Notes: a model not told the origin generated them from the letters alone. A stretch of 64,000 bases of DNA from Bradyrhizobium sp. ARR65 (GCF_000472385.1 NZ_AWZU01000020.1:38567-102566); one strand, 5' to 3'; counted from the stretch's first letter, positions 16,319-25,211 are shown. Made by a program: numbers and translations.

Positions 16319-16930
16319 TCATCGCCGATGCCGGCGAGACGCCACTTCCAGGAGCGCCAGCGCCGCATCGATCTGACGCTCGAAGACCTCGCGCTTGGGC
16401 GACCCGGTCCCCAGGACCAGCTCCTGGTACGCGTCTCCTAGCGCGAGCTGGACGAGCTGCTCGGCGACGACAGGCGCCGTCGCGGTATCGTGCTCTTCGG
16501 CCCATAGCTGTGCGATTGCAGCTCGGACCTGACGCGGCCCAGCCTCCCAGAACAGGCGCCCCAGGCCCGGCATCCGGTCGGCCTCGGCGACAATGGCGCG
16601 GTAGAGCCGGACGCTGTCCGGACTGGCGACGCCGGTCACGAACGTCAGCAGCAGTTCGCGAAGCCGCTGTCCGGACGGCAGCGACCTTGTTGGCGGTCGG
16701 ACGACCTCTGGCGCACACATCGCCTCGACCAGCGCCTCGACCAGCGCCTCCTTCGATCGGAAGTGGCGATAGATGGTCTGCTTGCCCACGCCGGCTTCGG
16801 CGGCGACCGCGTCCATCGAACCTTGCGCGAACCCCTCGCGCATGAACACGGCGCGCGCGCCTTCGAGAATCGCCGCCCGCTTGGCGGGGTCGAGAACGCG
16901 TCCGGGTCGCGGCGGGGCAGAGGTGGTCAT
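16319..16930 (-). CDS. TetR/AcrR-family repressor
   Basis: The 203-residue protein has a TetR helix-turn-helix at about residues 18-64 (AILEGARAVFMREGF, then VAAEAGVGKQTIYRHFRSKE) and a variable ligand-binding C-terminal domain with a TetR_C-like WEAGPRQVR segment. It faces the ester cyclase/DoxX operon across 81 bases containing two matching palindromes, so it most likely represses both itself and that operon. The inducer is unknown. Confidence 0.92.
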   Translation of the reverse strand: MTTSAPPRPGRVLDPAKRAAILEGARAVFMREGFAQGSMDAVAAEAGVGKQTIYRHFRSKEALVEALVEAMCAPEVVRPPTRSLPSGQRLRELLLTFVTGVASPDSVRLYRAIVAEADRMPGLGRLFWEAGPRQVRAAIAQLWAEEHDTATAPVVAEQLVQLALGDAYQELVLGTGSPKREVFERQIDAALALLEVASRRHRR

Positions 16931-16942
16931 AGCTGTCCTTGA

Positions 16943-16992
16943 CGAGACTGATCAGTCTCGCTATATAGCATATACGAGACCGATTAGTTTCG
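16943..16992. promoter_or_regulatory. Twin TetR operators in a divergent promoter
   Basis: CGAGACTGATCAGTCTCG (16943-16960) is a perfect 18-base palindrome. CGAGACCGATTAGTTTCG (16975-16992) matches it at 15 of 18 positions. Their centres are 32 bases apart, about three helical turns, which suits two dimers bound to one face of the DNA between the TetR and ester cyclase starts. Confidence 0.75.
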
Positions 16993-17011
16993 TTTAAAGC
17001 AGGAGACCTTA

Positions 17012-17467
17012 ATGTCAACCGATCCTGTAAAGCTCGGCTACCTCTTCGCCGAGATCGTGTCCGGTCACGACCTGTCGCGCTTCGATGAGATCGTCGCGCC
17101 CGGCTATTTGAACCACAACGCCTTCGCCGAACCCGGTCCAGAGGGCGTCAAGAAGGTCTTCGGCGCGATCATCGCGGGCGTACCCGACCTGAAGGTGTCC
17201 GCCGAAGACGTCTTCGTGTCGGCGGATGGCTCGCGCTTAGTGGGCCGCTACCGCTACGAGGGGACGCACACGGGCAGCTTCCTCGGATATCCCGCGACAG
17301 GCAACGCTTTCGCCATGCGCTCGATCGATATCTGGCGTGTGGAGGACGGGCGCCTCATCGAGCATTGGGACGAGCTCAACACCCTCGACATCTTCACCCA
17401 GATCGGCGCCCTGGCGCCCCTTGGCCAGCCGCCAGCGCATGGCGGACTCCAGCAGTCAGCAACATGA
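17012..17467 (+). CDS. SnoaL-like ester cyclase
   Basis: The 151-residue product fits the SnoaL-like polyketide-cyclase fold, with FDEIVAPGYLNHNAF near the N-terminus and the conserved central strand pattern ending in DIWRVEDGRLIEHWDELN (about residues 108-125). Bacterial stand-alone members are widespread and mostly of unknown function. AGGAGA precedes the ATG. A DoxX-like gene starts ten bases after its stop, and both face a TetR gene. Confidence 0.82.
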   Translation: MSTDPVKLGYLFAEIVSGHDLSRFDEIVAPGYLNHNAFAEPGPEGVKKVFGAIIAGVPDLKVSAEDVFVSADGSRLVGRYRYEGTHTGSFLGYPATGNAFAMRSIDIWRVEDGRLIEHWDELNTLDIFTQIGALAPLGQPPAHGGLQQSAT

Positions 17468-17477
17468 GGAGCATCCT

Positions 17478-17816
17478 GTGCCCGTAGGCAAGCTCTTCGC
17501 GATCGGGCTTCCGATCGCGCTCGGCGTCGTGATGATCGGGGCTGGCGCGGTCAACTTCGTCGGCCCTAAATCAGTCCGCGACTCCTTTGTGCGTTGGGGT
17601 TATCCGGCCGGTTTTCATCGGGTGACAGGCGGGCTCGAGGCGATAGCGGGATTGCTGCTACTGGTCCCGGCTACGTCGTGGGCCGGCGCGATAGGCAGTG
17701 TCGTGATCCTGGTGGCCGCGGTGATTACGCTGATCCGTTGTCGCCAGTGGGGCCATCTGCCGGGCGCCGTCGTTCTGACCGCGGCGGCGGTAATCGCGGT
17801 GGCGATCCTTGGTTAG
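17478..17816 (+). CDS. DoxX-like membrane protein
   Basis: From the GTG at 17478 the protein has 112 residues and four hydrophobic segments, with the DoxX-type pattern FVRWGYPAGFHRVTGGLEAI between the first and second. AGGAG eight bases upstream and the start of the hydrophobic part support this start; the upstream frame overlaps the ester cyclase gene out of frame. DoxX proteins are inner-membrane proteins sometimes linked to thiol or electron-transfer stress systems. It is probably cotranscribed with the ester cyclase under TetR control. Confidence 0.8.
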   Translation: MPVGKLFAIGLPIALGVVMIGAGAVNFVGPKSVRDSFVRWGYPAGFHRVTGGLEAIAGLLLLVPATSWAGAIGSVVILVAAVITLIRCRQWGHLPGAVVLTAAAVIAVAILG

Positions 17817-17948
17817 AATCTGGCGAGCGGCCATTGGCGCTTTGCGCCTCGGCGGTAAAAAATCTGCAAGATGATGTCGGGCTTCGAACGCCCCGTTCGT
17901 CGTTCCGATGCGAGGCCAATGAGGCTGGCTAAAGCAAGGAGATAGACG

Positions 17949-18308
17949 ATGCGTGTGATGGTGCTCGTGAAGGCTACCGAAGACAGCGAAAAGGGCATTC
18001 TTCCTACGGCTGAGGCCTTCGAGGCGATGGGCAGATTTAATGAGGAGCTGCGCAATGCCGGCATCATCCGCGCCGCCGACGGCCTCAAGCCCTCCTCGCA
18101 CGGCAAGCGTATTGCGTTCGATGGTCCCGGCCGTACGGTCATCGATGGGCCTTTCGCCGAGACCCGCGAGCTGGTCGCCGGCTTCTGGCTCTGGGAAGTC
18201 AAGGACATGGACGAGGCGGTCGCCTGGGTGAAGCGCTGCCCCAATCCCATGCCGGGACCGAGCGAGATCGAAGTCCGGCCGCTGTACGAGGCTTTCGATT
18301 TGCGATGA
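17949..18308 (+). CDS. YciI/DGPF-domain protein
   Basis: The 119-residue protein starts MRVMVLVKATEDSEKG and carries the VIDGPFAETRELVAGFWL motif (about residues 64-81) that defines the DGPF branch of the YCII family. These ferredoxin-like dimers often accompany ECF sigma factors or oxidative-stress genes, but their reaction is unknown. AAGGAG lies eight bases before the ATG. It stands alone on the plus strand after the DoxX gene; no sigma factor gene is adjacent here. Confidence 0.88.
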   Translation: MRVMVLVKATEDSEKGILPTAEAFEAMGRFNEELRNAGIIRAADGLKPSSHGKRIAFDGPGRTVIDGPFAETRELVAGFWLWEVKDMDEAVAWVKRCPNPMPGPSEIEVRPLYEAFDLR

Positions 18309-18533
18309 GAATCTGGTGCCGGAGGTCACGGAAATCCATCACCAGACGCTACAGAAAAAGGGCCTTTAGACTAGTCGCGCTCGCATCATTCGGCAGCAGG
18401 CCGCCGATTGCCGCGCGAATGTGAATGCAGACACGAGGATCTCATTGCGGCTGCCCCGGGCGCTGGCGTTCCTGTCAGCAACGCGAATCCCGCGCACCGT
18501 GGCTGCGTCGAACGGACGAACCGGCGCAGTGCT

Positions 18534-19433
18534 CTACTGTCTCCGCTGTGAGATCGCGAGAATGGCTTCGGCAAATGCCTGCGGCGCCTCTCGCGGCACG
18601 AAATGACCGACGCCGCTGAGCAGACGGCGCTCGTAGCCGCCGGCGAAATATCGCTCCTTGTTCTCCGAGGTGACAGGCAGGTTGTCTCGATCCTCCGCTC
18701 CCTGAAGCATGATCGTGGGCACCTCGATCCTCGGCGCCTCTGCCAAGCGGCGCTCCGCGTCTTCATGCTCCGGCGCTCCCCTGGCGTCGTGCCAACGCTG
18801 GCGGTAAGCATGGATGCTGATTTCAGCCCAATCGGGATTGTCGAGAGAGGCGGCCATCACCTCGAATTCGCGATCCCGGCCCGGCCATGCGGGCGACCAG
18901 CTTTCCCAGAGGTAGCGGCAGAGCCGCCTGCGATCCGCGCGATACGCCTGTTCGCCTTGTCCCGTTGCGACGTACCATTCGTACCAATACGCTTGCGCCA
19001 AATCGTAGGGCATTTCGGTCGGTGGCACGGCGGTCGCATAACCTGCCGAAGCGGCGACAAGACCTGCCAATCGCCCTGGAAACAAAGCGGCGACACCGTA
19101 GGCGGCGCGCGCACCCCAGTCGTACCCGGCGACGATGGCGTCGTTGAGATCCAGAGCATCCAGAAACTGCGACAGATCGAGCGTGAGCGCCGCAATCGCT
19201 CCGCTGCGCATCGTGGTGTCGCGCAAGAAGCGGGTCGGTCCCGATCCGCGCAGATAAGGTGCATAGATGCGGAAGTTGTGATGGCTGAGCTTCTCGATGG
19301 TTTTGTCCCAACAACGAACATCGTCCGGCCAACCGTGGATAAGGACGAGCGGCCGCCCCTTGGCGGGTCCCAAGACCTCGTAAGCGACTTCGAGTTCGTT
19401 GGTACGGCACGTCGACCGGGTTCGTGGCAACAT
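18534..19433 (-). CDS. Alpha/beta hydrolase, epoxide-hydrolase-like
   Basis: The 299-residue protein has the oxyanion motif HGWPDD (about residues 32-37), the nucleophile elbow GYDWGA with Asp in place of Ser (about 102), a cap region, and the terminal base His in VGHFVPREAP (about 281). An Asp nucleophile is typical of epoxide hydrolases and dehalogenases. The start at 19433 omits 17 residues of the longer frame and puts GGAAG upstream. The natural substrate is unknown. Confidence 0.85.
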   Translation of the reverse strand: MLPRTRSTCRTNELEVAYEVLGPAKGRPLVLIHGWPDDVRCWDKTIEKLSHHNFRIYAPYLRGSGPTRFLRDTTMRSGAIAALTLDLSQFLDALDLNDAIVAGYDWGARAAYGVAALFPGRLAGLVAASAGYATAVPPTEMPYDLAQAYWYEWYVATGQGEQAYRADRRRLCRYLWESWSPAWPGRDREFEVMAASLDNPDWAEISIHAYRQRWHDARGAPEHEDAERRLAEAPRIEVPTIMLQGAEDRDNLPVTSENKERYFAGGYERRLLSGVGHFVPREAPQAFAEAILAISQRRQ

Positions 19434-19643
19434 GATCAAGCTTCCAGAGCCATTGCTCGGCGACGGGGCGTCCCGGACTCCCAACCGCTTCCCTCCAAAC
19501 TACGCAGGCGTGAGCCGGTTCCTGCGGTCCTGTTTCCGCGCGGCAAGTTCGCAAATGTCTAACGGATCGGCCGCACGGTGTTCGGCGTCTGTCGCAGCCT
19601 CCCGGCCTTCAATCGGTCTGTTTTGACGCCACGGCTGCGGAGA

Positions 19644-20069
19644 TCACGAACCGCATTCACCGTCCGGACTGGCAACCACCACCACGTAACCGTCGGGATC
19701 GCGGAGCCAAATCTCCCTATGTTGAGGCGCAGGGTTGATGTGAGGTTCTTCGATAATCTCGGTCCCCAAGCCGCGAGCTCGTTGCACAACCGAGTCAAAA
19801 TCATCCACCTGGAACCACAGCAGGACACCGTGTCCGGGCGGCGCCGCGTCTGCGTTGACGAGGTTGGGATGGTTTTCCTTGTCCCAAGCGTGCAGTTGAA
19901 GGAGCAATTTGCCTGAGCACGAGATCCGGTCGTACACGTCACGATGGCTGTGTTCTGGAAGCGAGTCTGCTCCGAACAGTTCGGCGTACCAGCCACCGCT
20001 TGCCCTGACATTGCGCACCGCTATGAGAGGCTGAGCCTCGACGGTTGATTTCCGGGTAGTGGAGCTCAT
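19644..20069 (-). CDS. VOC/glyoxalase-fold protein
   Basis: The 141-residue protein is a single vicinal-oxygen-chelate module pair, with VRNVRASGGWYAELFG near the N-terminus and REIWLRDPDGYVVVVA near the C-terminus. The candidate metal ligands include His40-His42 region residues, His81 and the late Glu/Asp. Family members include glyoxalases, dioxygenases and antibiotic-resistance proteins; I cannot tell which applies. GAGGA precedes the ATG. It is on the same strand as the hydrolase gene but 210 bases away. Confidence 0.8.
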   Translation of the reverse strand: MSSTTRKSTVEAQPLIAVRNVRASGGWYAELFGADSLPEHSHRDVYDRISCSGKLLLQLHAWDKENHPNLVNADAAPPGHGVLLWFQVDDFDSVVQRARGLGTEIIEEPHINPAPQHREIWLRDPDGYVVVVASPDGECGS

Positions 20070-20165
20070 GAGGTCCTCGTCTTGATGATTACCACGAAGC
20101 TCTGCGACTGCTCTCGCCGTAGGTAAAGAGAGTGGCTCTGACCGCAGCGCGTCGCTGCCTCCGGG

Positions 20166-21140
20166 TCACTTGCTGTTCGCCCGGTTGGGCTTGCGCAATC
20201 TTCGGGCGGTTGCTGTGCCGCGCGATACATCGGCACTCCGGTGTTTGATGTGATCGATGAAGGCGCGCAGCTTGGGTAAGAGCTGACGTTTACCCGGGTA
20301 GTAGAGAAAAACGCCTGGCGTTGTCACGGCAAAGGACGTCAGCAGCGATTGCAATTGGCCGTTAGCAATCGGCGCTCTGGCGAGCGGACCGGGCACCTGC
20401 GCAAGTCCTAGGCCTTGGATTGCTGCTCCGAGAAGCGTCGGGTAGTCGTGCGCGATCAGTGGTCCAGAGACCATGACCTCGATCGTCTTGTTGCCGTCGA
20501 TAAAGGGCCAGGGCGCGATCGACCCGTTCGAGCGGCGCATGCGCAGGCAGGCGTGATCGCGCAGATCATCGACGCGCTCTGGCAGTTTCCGCGCGCGCAG
20601 ATAATCAGGACTGCCAACCACTACCAATGAGAACGGCGGCGTTAGCCGAACGGCCACCATATCGGGCGCGATGAACTGGCCAAGGCGAATACCGGCGTCG
20701 AAGCCTTCGGCCGGGAGATCGACCAGCTCCTCGCTCGCCGCGATCTCCACCTCGATCTCGGGATAGGTCTGATGGAAAGAGGCGATCACCGGCTCCAGGA
20801 TCAGCGGGACGACCGCTCGGGGAACCGCAAGGCGCAAGAGTCCGGTCGGGCGCTGCCCCAGCTCACGCGCGATTTCGCTGGCAGCAACGAGCTCCTCGAA
20901 TGCCGGTTTTGCGCGTGACAGGAAACGCTCGCCGGCTTCCGTCAGGCCGACACTGCGCGTTGTGCGTATGAAGAGGGCAGCGCCGAGGCGCGCCTCGAGC
21001 GCGCGTATCGCCTGACTCATCGCCGATGGAGTGACGCCGAGTTCGGCAGCGGCTCGGCGAAAACTACGATGCTGGGCAACGCTCAAAAACGCCTCGACGC
21101 CGTCGAGCGCGCCCTGCCGTACTGTGAAGTTCTGCTTCAT
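20166..21140 (-). CDS. LysR-family transcriptional regulator
   Basis: The 324-residue protein has a LysR helix-turn-helix at about residues 13-70 (FLSVAQHRSFRRAAAELGVTP, then AMSQAIRALEARLGAALF) and a full effector-binding domain. The C-terminal extension of about 25 residues is basic. It faces the methyltransferase gene across an 88-base divergent region and probably regulates it. Confidence 0.9.
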   Translation of the reverse strand: MKQNFTVRQGALDGVEAFLSVAQHRSFRRAAAELGVTPSAMSQAIRALEARLGAALFIRTTRSVGLTEAGERFLSRAKPAFEELVAASEIARELGQRPTGLLRLAVPRAVVPLILEPVIASFHQTYPEIEVEIAASEELVDLPAEGFDAGIRLGQFIAPDMVAVRLTPPFSLVVVGSPDYLRARKLPERVDDLRDHACLRMRRSNGSIAPWPFIDGNKTIEVMVSGPLIAHDYPTLLGAAIQGLGLAQVPGPLARAPIANGQLQSLLTSFAVTTPGVFLYYPGKRQLLPKLRAFIDHIKHRSADVSRGTATARRLRKPNRANSK

Positions 21141-21228
21141 AGCCTGTCGAGATTATCCCGAATAGTCGCTCGCGGGAAGCGGTCGTATGTCCGCCGCCAG
21201 GTTCTGAAGTCTTGAGGGAAACACTGCA

Positions 21229-22062
21229 ATGGCCGATGTTCTTGATGGCGTGCGCGACCACTATCGGGCGACTGGTCTGACCGAGCGGCTCAGGATGGCG
21301 CTTACTGCTTTTGGGCCGGAAGATCAGCAATTGACGCCGCAGCAACTGGGTGCCCTGGACCAGTTTCACACTCGCGGGCTTGCTGCGACCGCCGAGCTCG
21401 CGAAGCTGACTGAGGTCAACGCCAACATGTCGGTTCTGGATGTCGGCTGCGGGGTTGGCGGGCCGGCGCGCTTTCTGGCCGCGACCTATGGCTGCCGGGT
21501 CATGGGCGTCGACCTCAGCGAGCCATTCGTCGATGCTGCGCGCTACCTCACCGAGCGGACGGGACAGAGCGAGCAGGTATCGTTCCAAACCGCCAGCGCG
21601 CTTGAGCTTCCATTTGACAATGCTCGTTTCGAGGTCGTGTTGCTGCAACATGTGGCGATGAACATCTCTGACCGGGCGCGGCTCTATCGAGAGATACGGC
21701 GCGTTCTGAGGCCGGGTGGCAAGTTCGCGACATTCGACGTCGTGTTAAACGGCGAAGCCGAGCCGCACTATCCGGTCCCCTGGGCGCGAACACCGGAAAC
21801 GAGCTTTCTGTTAACGGCGGAAGCGACGCGCGAGGCGATCGAAACGGCCGGTTTCCGCACATTGGCGTGGCAAGACGACACTGAGGCCGCCAAGGCCTGG
21901 GCCGCGCAGTTGCGCGCGGCCTGGCCGCCGTCTTCGCCAAATCTCGGCGTCGTGATGGGGCCCGACTTCGCGCAGCTCGCCGCCAACCTCGGACGAAATC
22001 TGATCGAGGGTCGCTTGGGCATCCTCACTGCGGTGTTCGAGGCCGTGTCCATGAAGACCTGA
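21229..22062 (+). CDS. SAM-dependent class I methyltransferase
   Basis: The 277-residue protein has the SAM motif VLDVGCGVGGPARFLA (about residues 67-82), GVDLSEPFVDAAR (motif II, near 92-104) and VVLLQHVAMNI (near 138-148), the pattern of small-molecule methyltransferases related to UbiE and sarcosine/dimethylglycine N-methyltransferases. GAGGGAAA lies upstream of the ATG. It is divergent from a LysR gene. The substrate is unknown. Confidence 0.85.
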   Translation: MADVLDGVRDHYRATGLTERLRMALTAFGPEDQQLTPQQLGALDQFHTRGLAATAELAKLTEVNANMSVLDVGCGVGGPARFLAATYGCRVMGVDLSEPFVDAARYLTERTGQSEQVSFQTASALELPFDNARFEVVLLQHVAMNISDRARLYREIRRVLRPGGKFATFDVVLNGEAEPHYPVPWARTPETSFLLTAEATREAIETAGFRTLAWQDDTEAAKAWAAQLRAAWPPSSPNLGVVMGPDFAQLAANLGRNLIEGRLGILTAVFEAVSMKT

Positions 22063-22150
22063 TTGCCGGCGATAGTGGAATTGCTATCAGGACACGAGGG
22101 TCATTGCTGTGGCCGCTTCTCGTGCGCGATGCACCGGCCGATCCTGTTAG

Positions 22151-22166
22151 CCACTATACCACTATA
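22151..22166. repeat. Tandem 8-base direct repeat upstream of the SDR gene
   Basis: CCACTATA occurs twice in tandem about 70 bases before the epimerase-like gene, in a promoter-sized gap of 174 bases. It could be a regulator site, but nothing else supports this. Confidence 0.3.
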
Positions 22167-22236
22167 AGCTCACTACTTTACGGGAACAGAGCGTGAGCAC
22201 AGATTGTCTCCAACATGAAACCTGGAGATTTTGCTC

Positions 22237-23133
22237 ATGCGCGTGTTTGTTACCGGCGCCAGCGGATTCATCGGCTCGGCCGTCGTCAAGGAGTTGATCG
22301 CGGCCGGCCATGAGGTGCTCGGCCTCTGTCGTTCCGAGGAAAAGGCGGCGGCACTGACGGCCGCCGGCGCCGAGGTTCATCGGGGATCGCTCGAAGATCT
22401 GGACAGCCTCAAGGACGGGGCAGCGGGATCGGACGGCGTCATCCACCTGGCGTTCAACCACGACTTCTCGAAATTCGCGGCGAACTGCGAGGATGATCGA
22501 CGTGTCATCAGGGCGCTCGGCTCGATCCTCGCTGGCTCCGCGCGACCGTTGATCGTGACCTCAGGGACCGGGATGGCCAATACCGTGCCCGGTCAGCCGG
22601 CCAGGGAAGATGGAGCGGTCATCAGCTCCGACGTGATTCCTCGCGCAGCCTCGGAAGAAGCGGCCGCCTCTGTCGCCGCGGACGGCGTCAATGTTTCGGT
22701 GGTGCGCCTCCCGCAAGTCCACGACACGGTCAGGCAGGGCCTCGTCAGCTATGCGATCGCGATCGCTCGTGAAAAGGGCGTCTGCGCCTATATCGGAGAT
22801 GGGTACAACCGCTGGCCGGCGGCGCATGTCCTCGACGTAGCCCGCCTTTATAGGCTGGCGATCGAAAGGGCAGAGCCGGGCGCAAAATATCACGCGGTCG
22901 CGGAAGAAGGCGTCTCGCACCGGGACATTGCCGACGCTATCGGCCGACGCTTGCAGATGCCGGTCAAATCCATCCGGCCGGAAGAGGCTCAGGCCTATTT
23001 TGGCTGGCTCGCAATGTTTGCGGCGCACGACATGCCTGCCTCGAGCGAGCAAACAAGGAAAAGGCTAGGCTGGCAGCCGACCGGGCCAAGCTTGATTGCC
23101 GATCTCGAGCAGCTGCAGCTCTCCGACACCTGA
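22237..23133 (+). CDS. NAD(P)-dependent epimerase/dehydratase-like extended SDR
   Basis: The 298-residue protein opens with the Rossmann motif FVTGASGFIGSAV (residues 4-16) and keeps the family C-terminus, ending FAAHDMPASSEQTRKRLGW followed by a short tail. The usual YxxxK is not obvious; the region around residues 112-150 reads TSGTGMANTVPG and VIPRAASEEAAAS, typical of an atypical SDR subgroup. The ATG at 22237 has CTGGAG nine bases upstream, preferred over the TTG at 22231. Its last 69 bases overlap the end of the convergent metallophosphoesterase gene. Confidence 0.85.
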   Translation: MRVFVTGASGFIGSAVVKELIAAGHEVLGLCRSEEKAAALTAAGAEVHRGSLEDLDSLKDGAAGSDGVIHLAFNHDFSKFAANCEDDRRVIRALGSILAGSARPLIVTSGTGMANTVPGQPAREDGAVISSDVIPRAASEEAAASVAADGVNVSVVRLPQVHDTVRQGLVSYAIAIAREKGVCAYIGDGYNRWPAAHVLDVARLYRLAIERAEPGAKYHAVAEEGVSHRDIADAIGRRLQMPVKSIRPEEAQAYFGWLAMFAAHDMPASSEQTRKRLGWQPTGPSLIADLEQLQLSDT

Positions 23134-23829
23134 AGCTTGCGGGAGCGGAACGATGCAAGGGCGTGCTGCCGCTATGAAAGCTGATGGCCGAGCACCCTTG
23201 AGATAAAGCGAAGGCCGCCCCGACGCCTCGTCCTCCATGTGATAATGGCCGCAAAACGTCGAAATGTCGCAGCGCGTGCGGGTGAGAATCATCTTGAGTT
23301 CATCTCGATCTCTTAAGATCGCGCCCGCTCGCTCCACTGGCGTATCGATGTCCAGGATCGGGTGATGCAGGAACAGCGCGACCTTGCTTGCTCCCTTGAG
23401 TTCACGCTCGAGCCAGGCAAGCTGTTCGCCGCCGACAGTGTTGTCGGACGTGTCAAGAAAGACGTATTTTAGAGACCCGTCGTCGCGGGAATAACACATC
23501 TTGCCACCGACTGCGTAGACGCCCTCACTCCTGTACTCCGCGACATCAGCAAAGACATCGTGGTTGCCAAGGATAAGAGATGCCGTGAAGCCATGTGCGC
23601 CCAGCAGCTCAAAGAAAGTCCGGATATGCTCGCTGGCGCCTATATCGCCACCAAAAATGAGCTCCGAGACTCCCTTCTGCTCAATATCATCAAGGACTAG
23701 CCGTAAGTTGGTCTCGTGCTCTTCGGGCTCGTAATCATAGCGCATTTTGTCGCCGGCGATCCCGCCGCCAATCGCCAATTTTTGGCCCAAATGGGCATCC
23801 GTGAAGTGGGCGATTACTTTCTTCGTCAT
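23065..23829 (-). CDS. Metallophosphoesterase with an altered C-terminus
   Basis: The protein (254 residues from the ATG at 23829) has all metallophosphoesterase motifs in order: TDAHLGQ (about residues 10-16), GGDIGAS (about 61), GNHDVF (about 86), HHPILD (about 150) and CGHYHMEDEAS (about 196-206). After this the sequence turns into low-complexity Ala/Pro-rich text and runs 69 bases into the 3' end of the SDR gene. This suggests the original C-terminus was lost by a deletion or rearrangement near 23230. It may still fold, since the active-site motifs are complete. Confidence 0.72.
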   Translation of the reverse strand: MTKKVIAHFTDAHLGQKLAIGGGIAGDKMRYDYEPEEHETNLRLVLDDIEQKGVSELIFGGDIGASEHIRTFFELLGAHGFTASLILGNHDVFADVAEYRSEGVYAVGGKMCYSRDDGSLKYVFLDTSDNTVGGEQLAWLERELKGASKVALFLHHPILDIDTPVERAGAILRDRDELKMILTRTRCDISTFCGHYHMEDEASGRPSLYLKGARPSAFIAAARPCIVPLPQASGVGELQLLEIGNQAWPGRLPA

Positions 23830-24153
23830 TTGTTTCGTGCTTTTGGTCCTGAATGGTCGGTGCATGCGGGAAGTCGAGAGGTCGAGCGAGTCGGCAGCCC
23901 CCGAACATCGACGAGCGACCCTCAGATATTCCAACCGCAATCTTCCGATCCTGGATAGCTCATTGCGGCAGCCATACGTTTCGGTCTCGGTTGAAATGTC
24001 GAAGCGCGGAAAGCATCAATGATGTCGCGTCGTGGAGGAAGCCAACCCGGGCTCGTGGAATATGTTGCCGCGTCTCAGCGCGGCATGAAGGTATTGGTTT
24101 TCCAAGGTCCCAAGGCGCGCTAATTCGTCCGGACGGAAGAAAAGGAAATCGTG
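23830..24153. other. Gene-free stretch with a possible dehydrogenase start fragment
   Basis: No full gene is present in these 324 bases. At 24085-24123 a 12-codon frame reads MKVLVFQGPKAR then stop, which looks like the first strand of a zinc-type alcohol dehydrogenase. It may be the remnant of a lost gene or chance. Confidence 0.35.
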
Positions 24154-24627
24154 ATGTCCAAGGCGACGCGCGCGACGAAAATGCTGGAGCAGGCGGGCAT
24201 CGCGTTTACGGTCCACGCTTACGACTACGATCCCGATGCCGACCGGATCGGCTTGCAGGCGGCCGAAGCCCTGGGGGAGGCGCCCGGGCGGGTGCTCAAG
24301 ACGCTGATGGCACTGGTCGACGGCAAGCCGGTCTGCGTGATCGTGCCCTCCGACCGCGAAGTGTCCATGAAAAAGCTCGCCGCCGCGTTTGGCGGCAAGT
24401 CGGCCCAGATGATGAAGCCTGCGGAGGCGGAGCGGTTGTCAGGTTACAAGGTCGGCGGCATCAGCCCGTTCGGTCAGATGCGAAAGGTTTCAGTGGCCAT
24501 CGAGGAGCAGGCGATGGCGCATGATCTGGTCTTCATCAATGGCGGCCAGCGCGGATTGCAGGTGCGGCTGGCACCGCGTGACGTGGCGGCCGTGCTGAAT
24601 GTGATTGTTGCGCCGCTGGCGGCATGA
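24154..24627 (+). CDS. ybaK: YbaK/EbsC-type Cys-tRNA(Pro) deacylase
   Basis: The 157-residue protein is a stand-alone trans-editing enzyme that removes cysteine mischarged onto tRNA-Pro. It starts SKATRATKMLEQAGIAFTVH and has the family residues KTLMALVDGKP (about 50-60), the conserved Lys in MKKLAAAFGGK (about 72-82), and GGISPFGQM near 101-109. The length is normal. AAAGGAAA precedes the ATG at 24154. Confidence 0.92.
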   Translation: MSKATRATKMLEQAGIAFTVHAYDYDPDADRIGLQAAEALGEAPGRVLKTLMALVDGKPVCVIVPSDREVSMKKLAAAFGGKSAQMMKPAEAERLSGYKVGGISPFGQMRKVSVAIEEQAMAHDLVFINGGQRGLQVRLAPRDVAAVLNVIVAPLAA

Positions 24628-24648
24628 CAAGCCGCGCTTCCTCTCCGC

Positions 24649-25098
24649 TCACTCCGCATCATATTGGGCCACGTCCCGGAGCAATTCGATGAGTTGGGGC
24701 GCGTCGCGGCGAGTCTGCGCCAGATGCGCGGCCGATAACTTCTCCAGGATCCTGTTGGCTTTTGCGGTCAGGCTCAGGAAGACCCGGCGGCGGTCGATCT
24801 CGTCGCGCTCCCGCCGCACCAGCCCCGCATCGACCAGGCGATCGACCAGTTCGACCGTGGTCTGCGGCTTCAACAGCAAGTGCTCGGCGAGCTCATGGAC
24901 GGACATGCCGCGATCCGGTGCAAGGCCGCGAATTGCCAGGATCGCCTGATGCTGTCGCGGCGGGAGGCCGGCCTTTCGAGCCGCTTCCTCGCTGAACGCC
25001 AGAAATTTCCTCAAAGAGCGACGGAACGAGGCGAGGGTGGCGTAGTCGCGCTGATCCAGCTCTCCATTTTTGGCTCGCCGCTTCTGCTTCTCGCTCAT
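24649..25098 (-). CDS. MarR-family transcriptional regulator
   Basis: The 149-residue protein has a MarR winged helix over about residues 55-120, with HELAEHLLLKPQTTVELVDRL as the recognition region and RDEIDRRRVFLSLTAKA as the wing. The start at 25098 removes a 30-residue leader absent from the family. It is divergent from the CLC channel gene, so it may regulate itself and that gene. I see no unambiguous palindrome in the gap. Confidence 0.88.
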   Translation of the reverse strand: MSEKQKRRAKNGELDQRDYATLASFRRSLRKFLAFSEEAARKAGLPPRQHQAILAIRGLAPDRGMSVHELAEHLLLKPQTTVELVDRLVDAGLVRRERDEIDRRRVFLSLTAKANRILEKLSAAHLAQTRRDAPQLIELLRDVAQYDAE

Positions 25099-25211
25099 AA
25101 GTCCCCATCTTGAATTAGTTCGTAATGCGATGTATTCGCCATGCGATTTTTCGGACCGCAAGGCTCCGCCCGGCGGGCGCGTGCCCAAACAGTGCCCAAA
25201 GAGAGGCTGTC

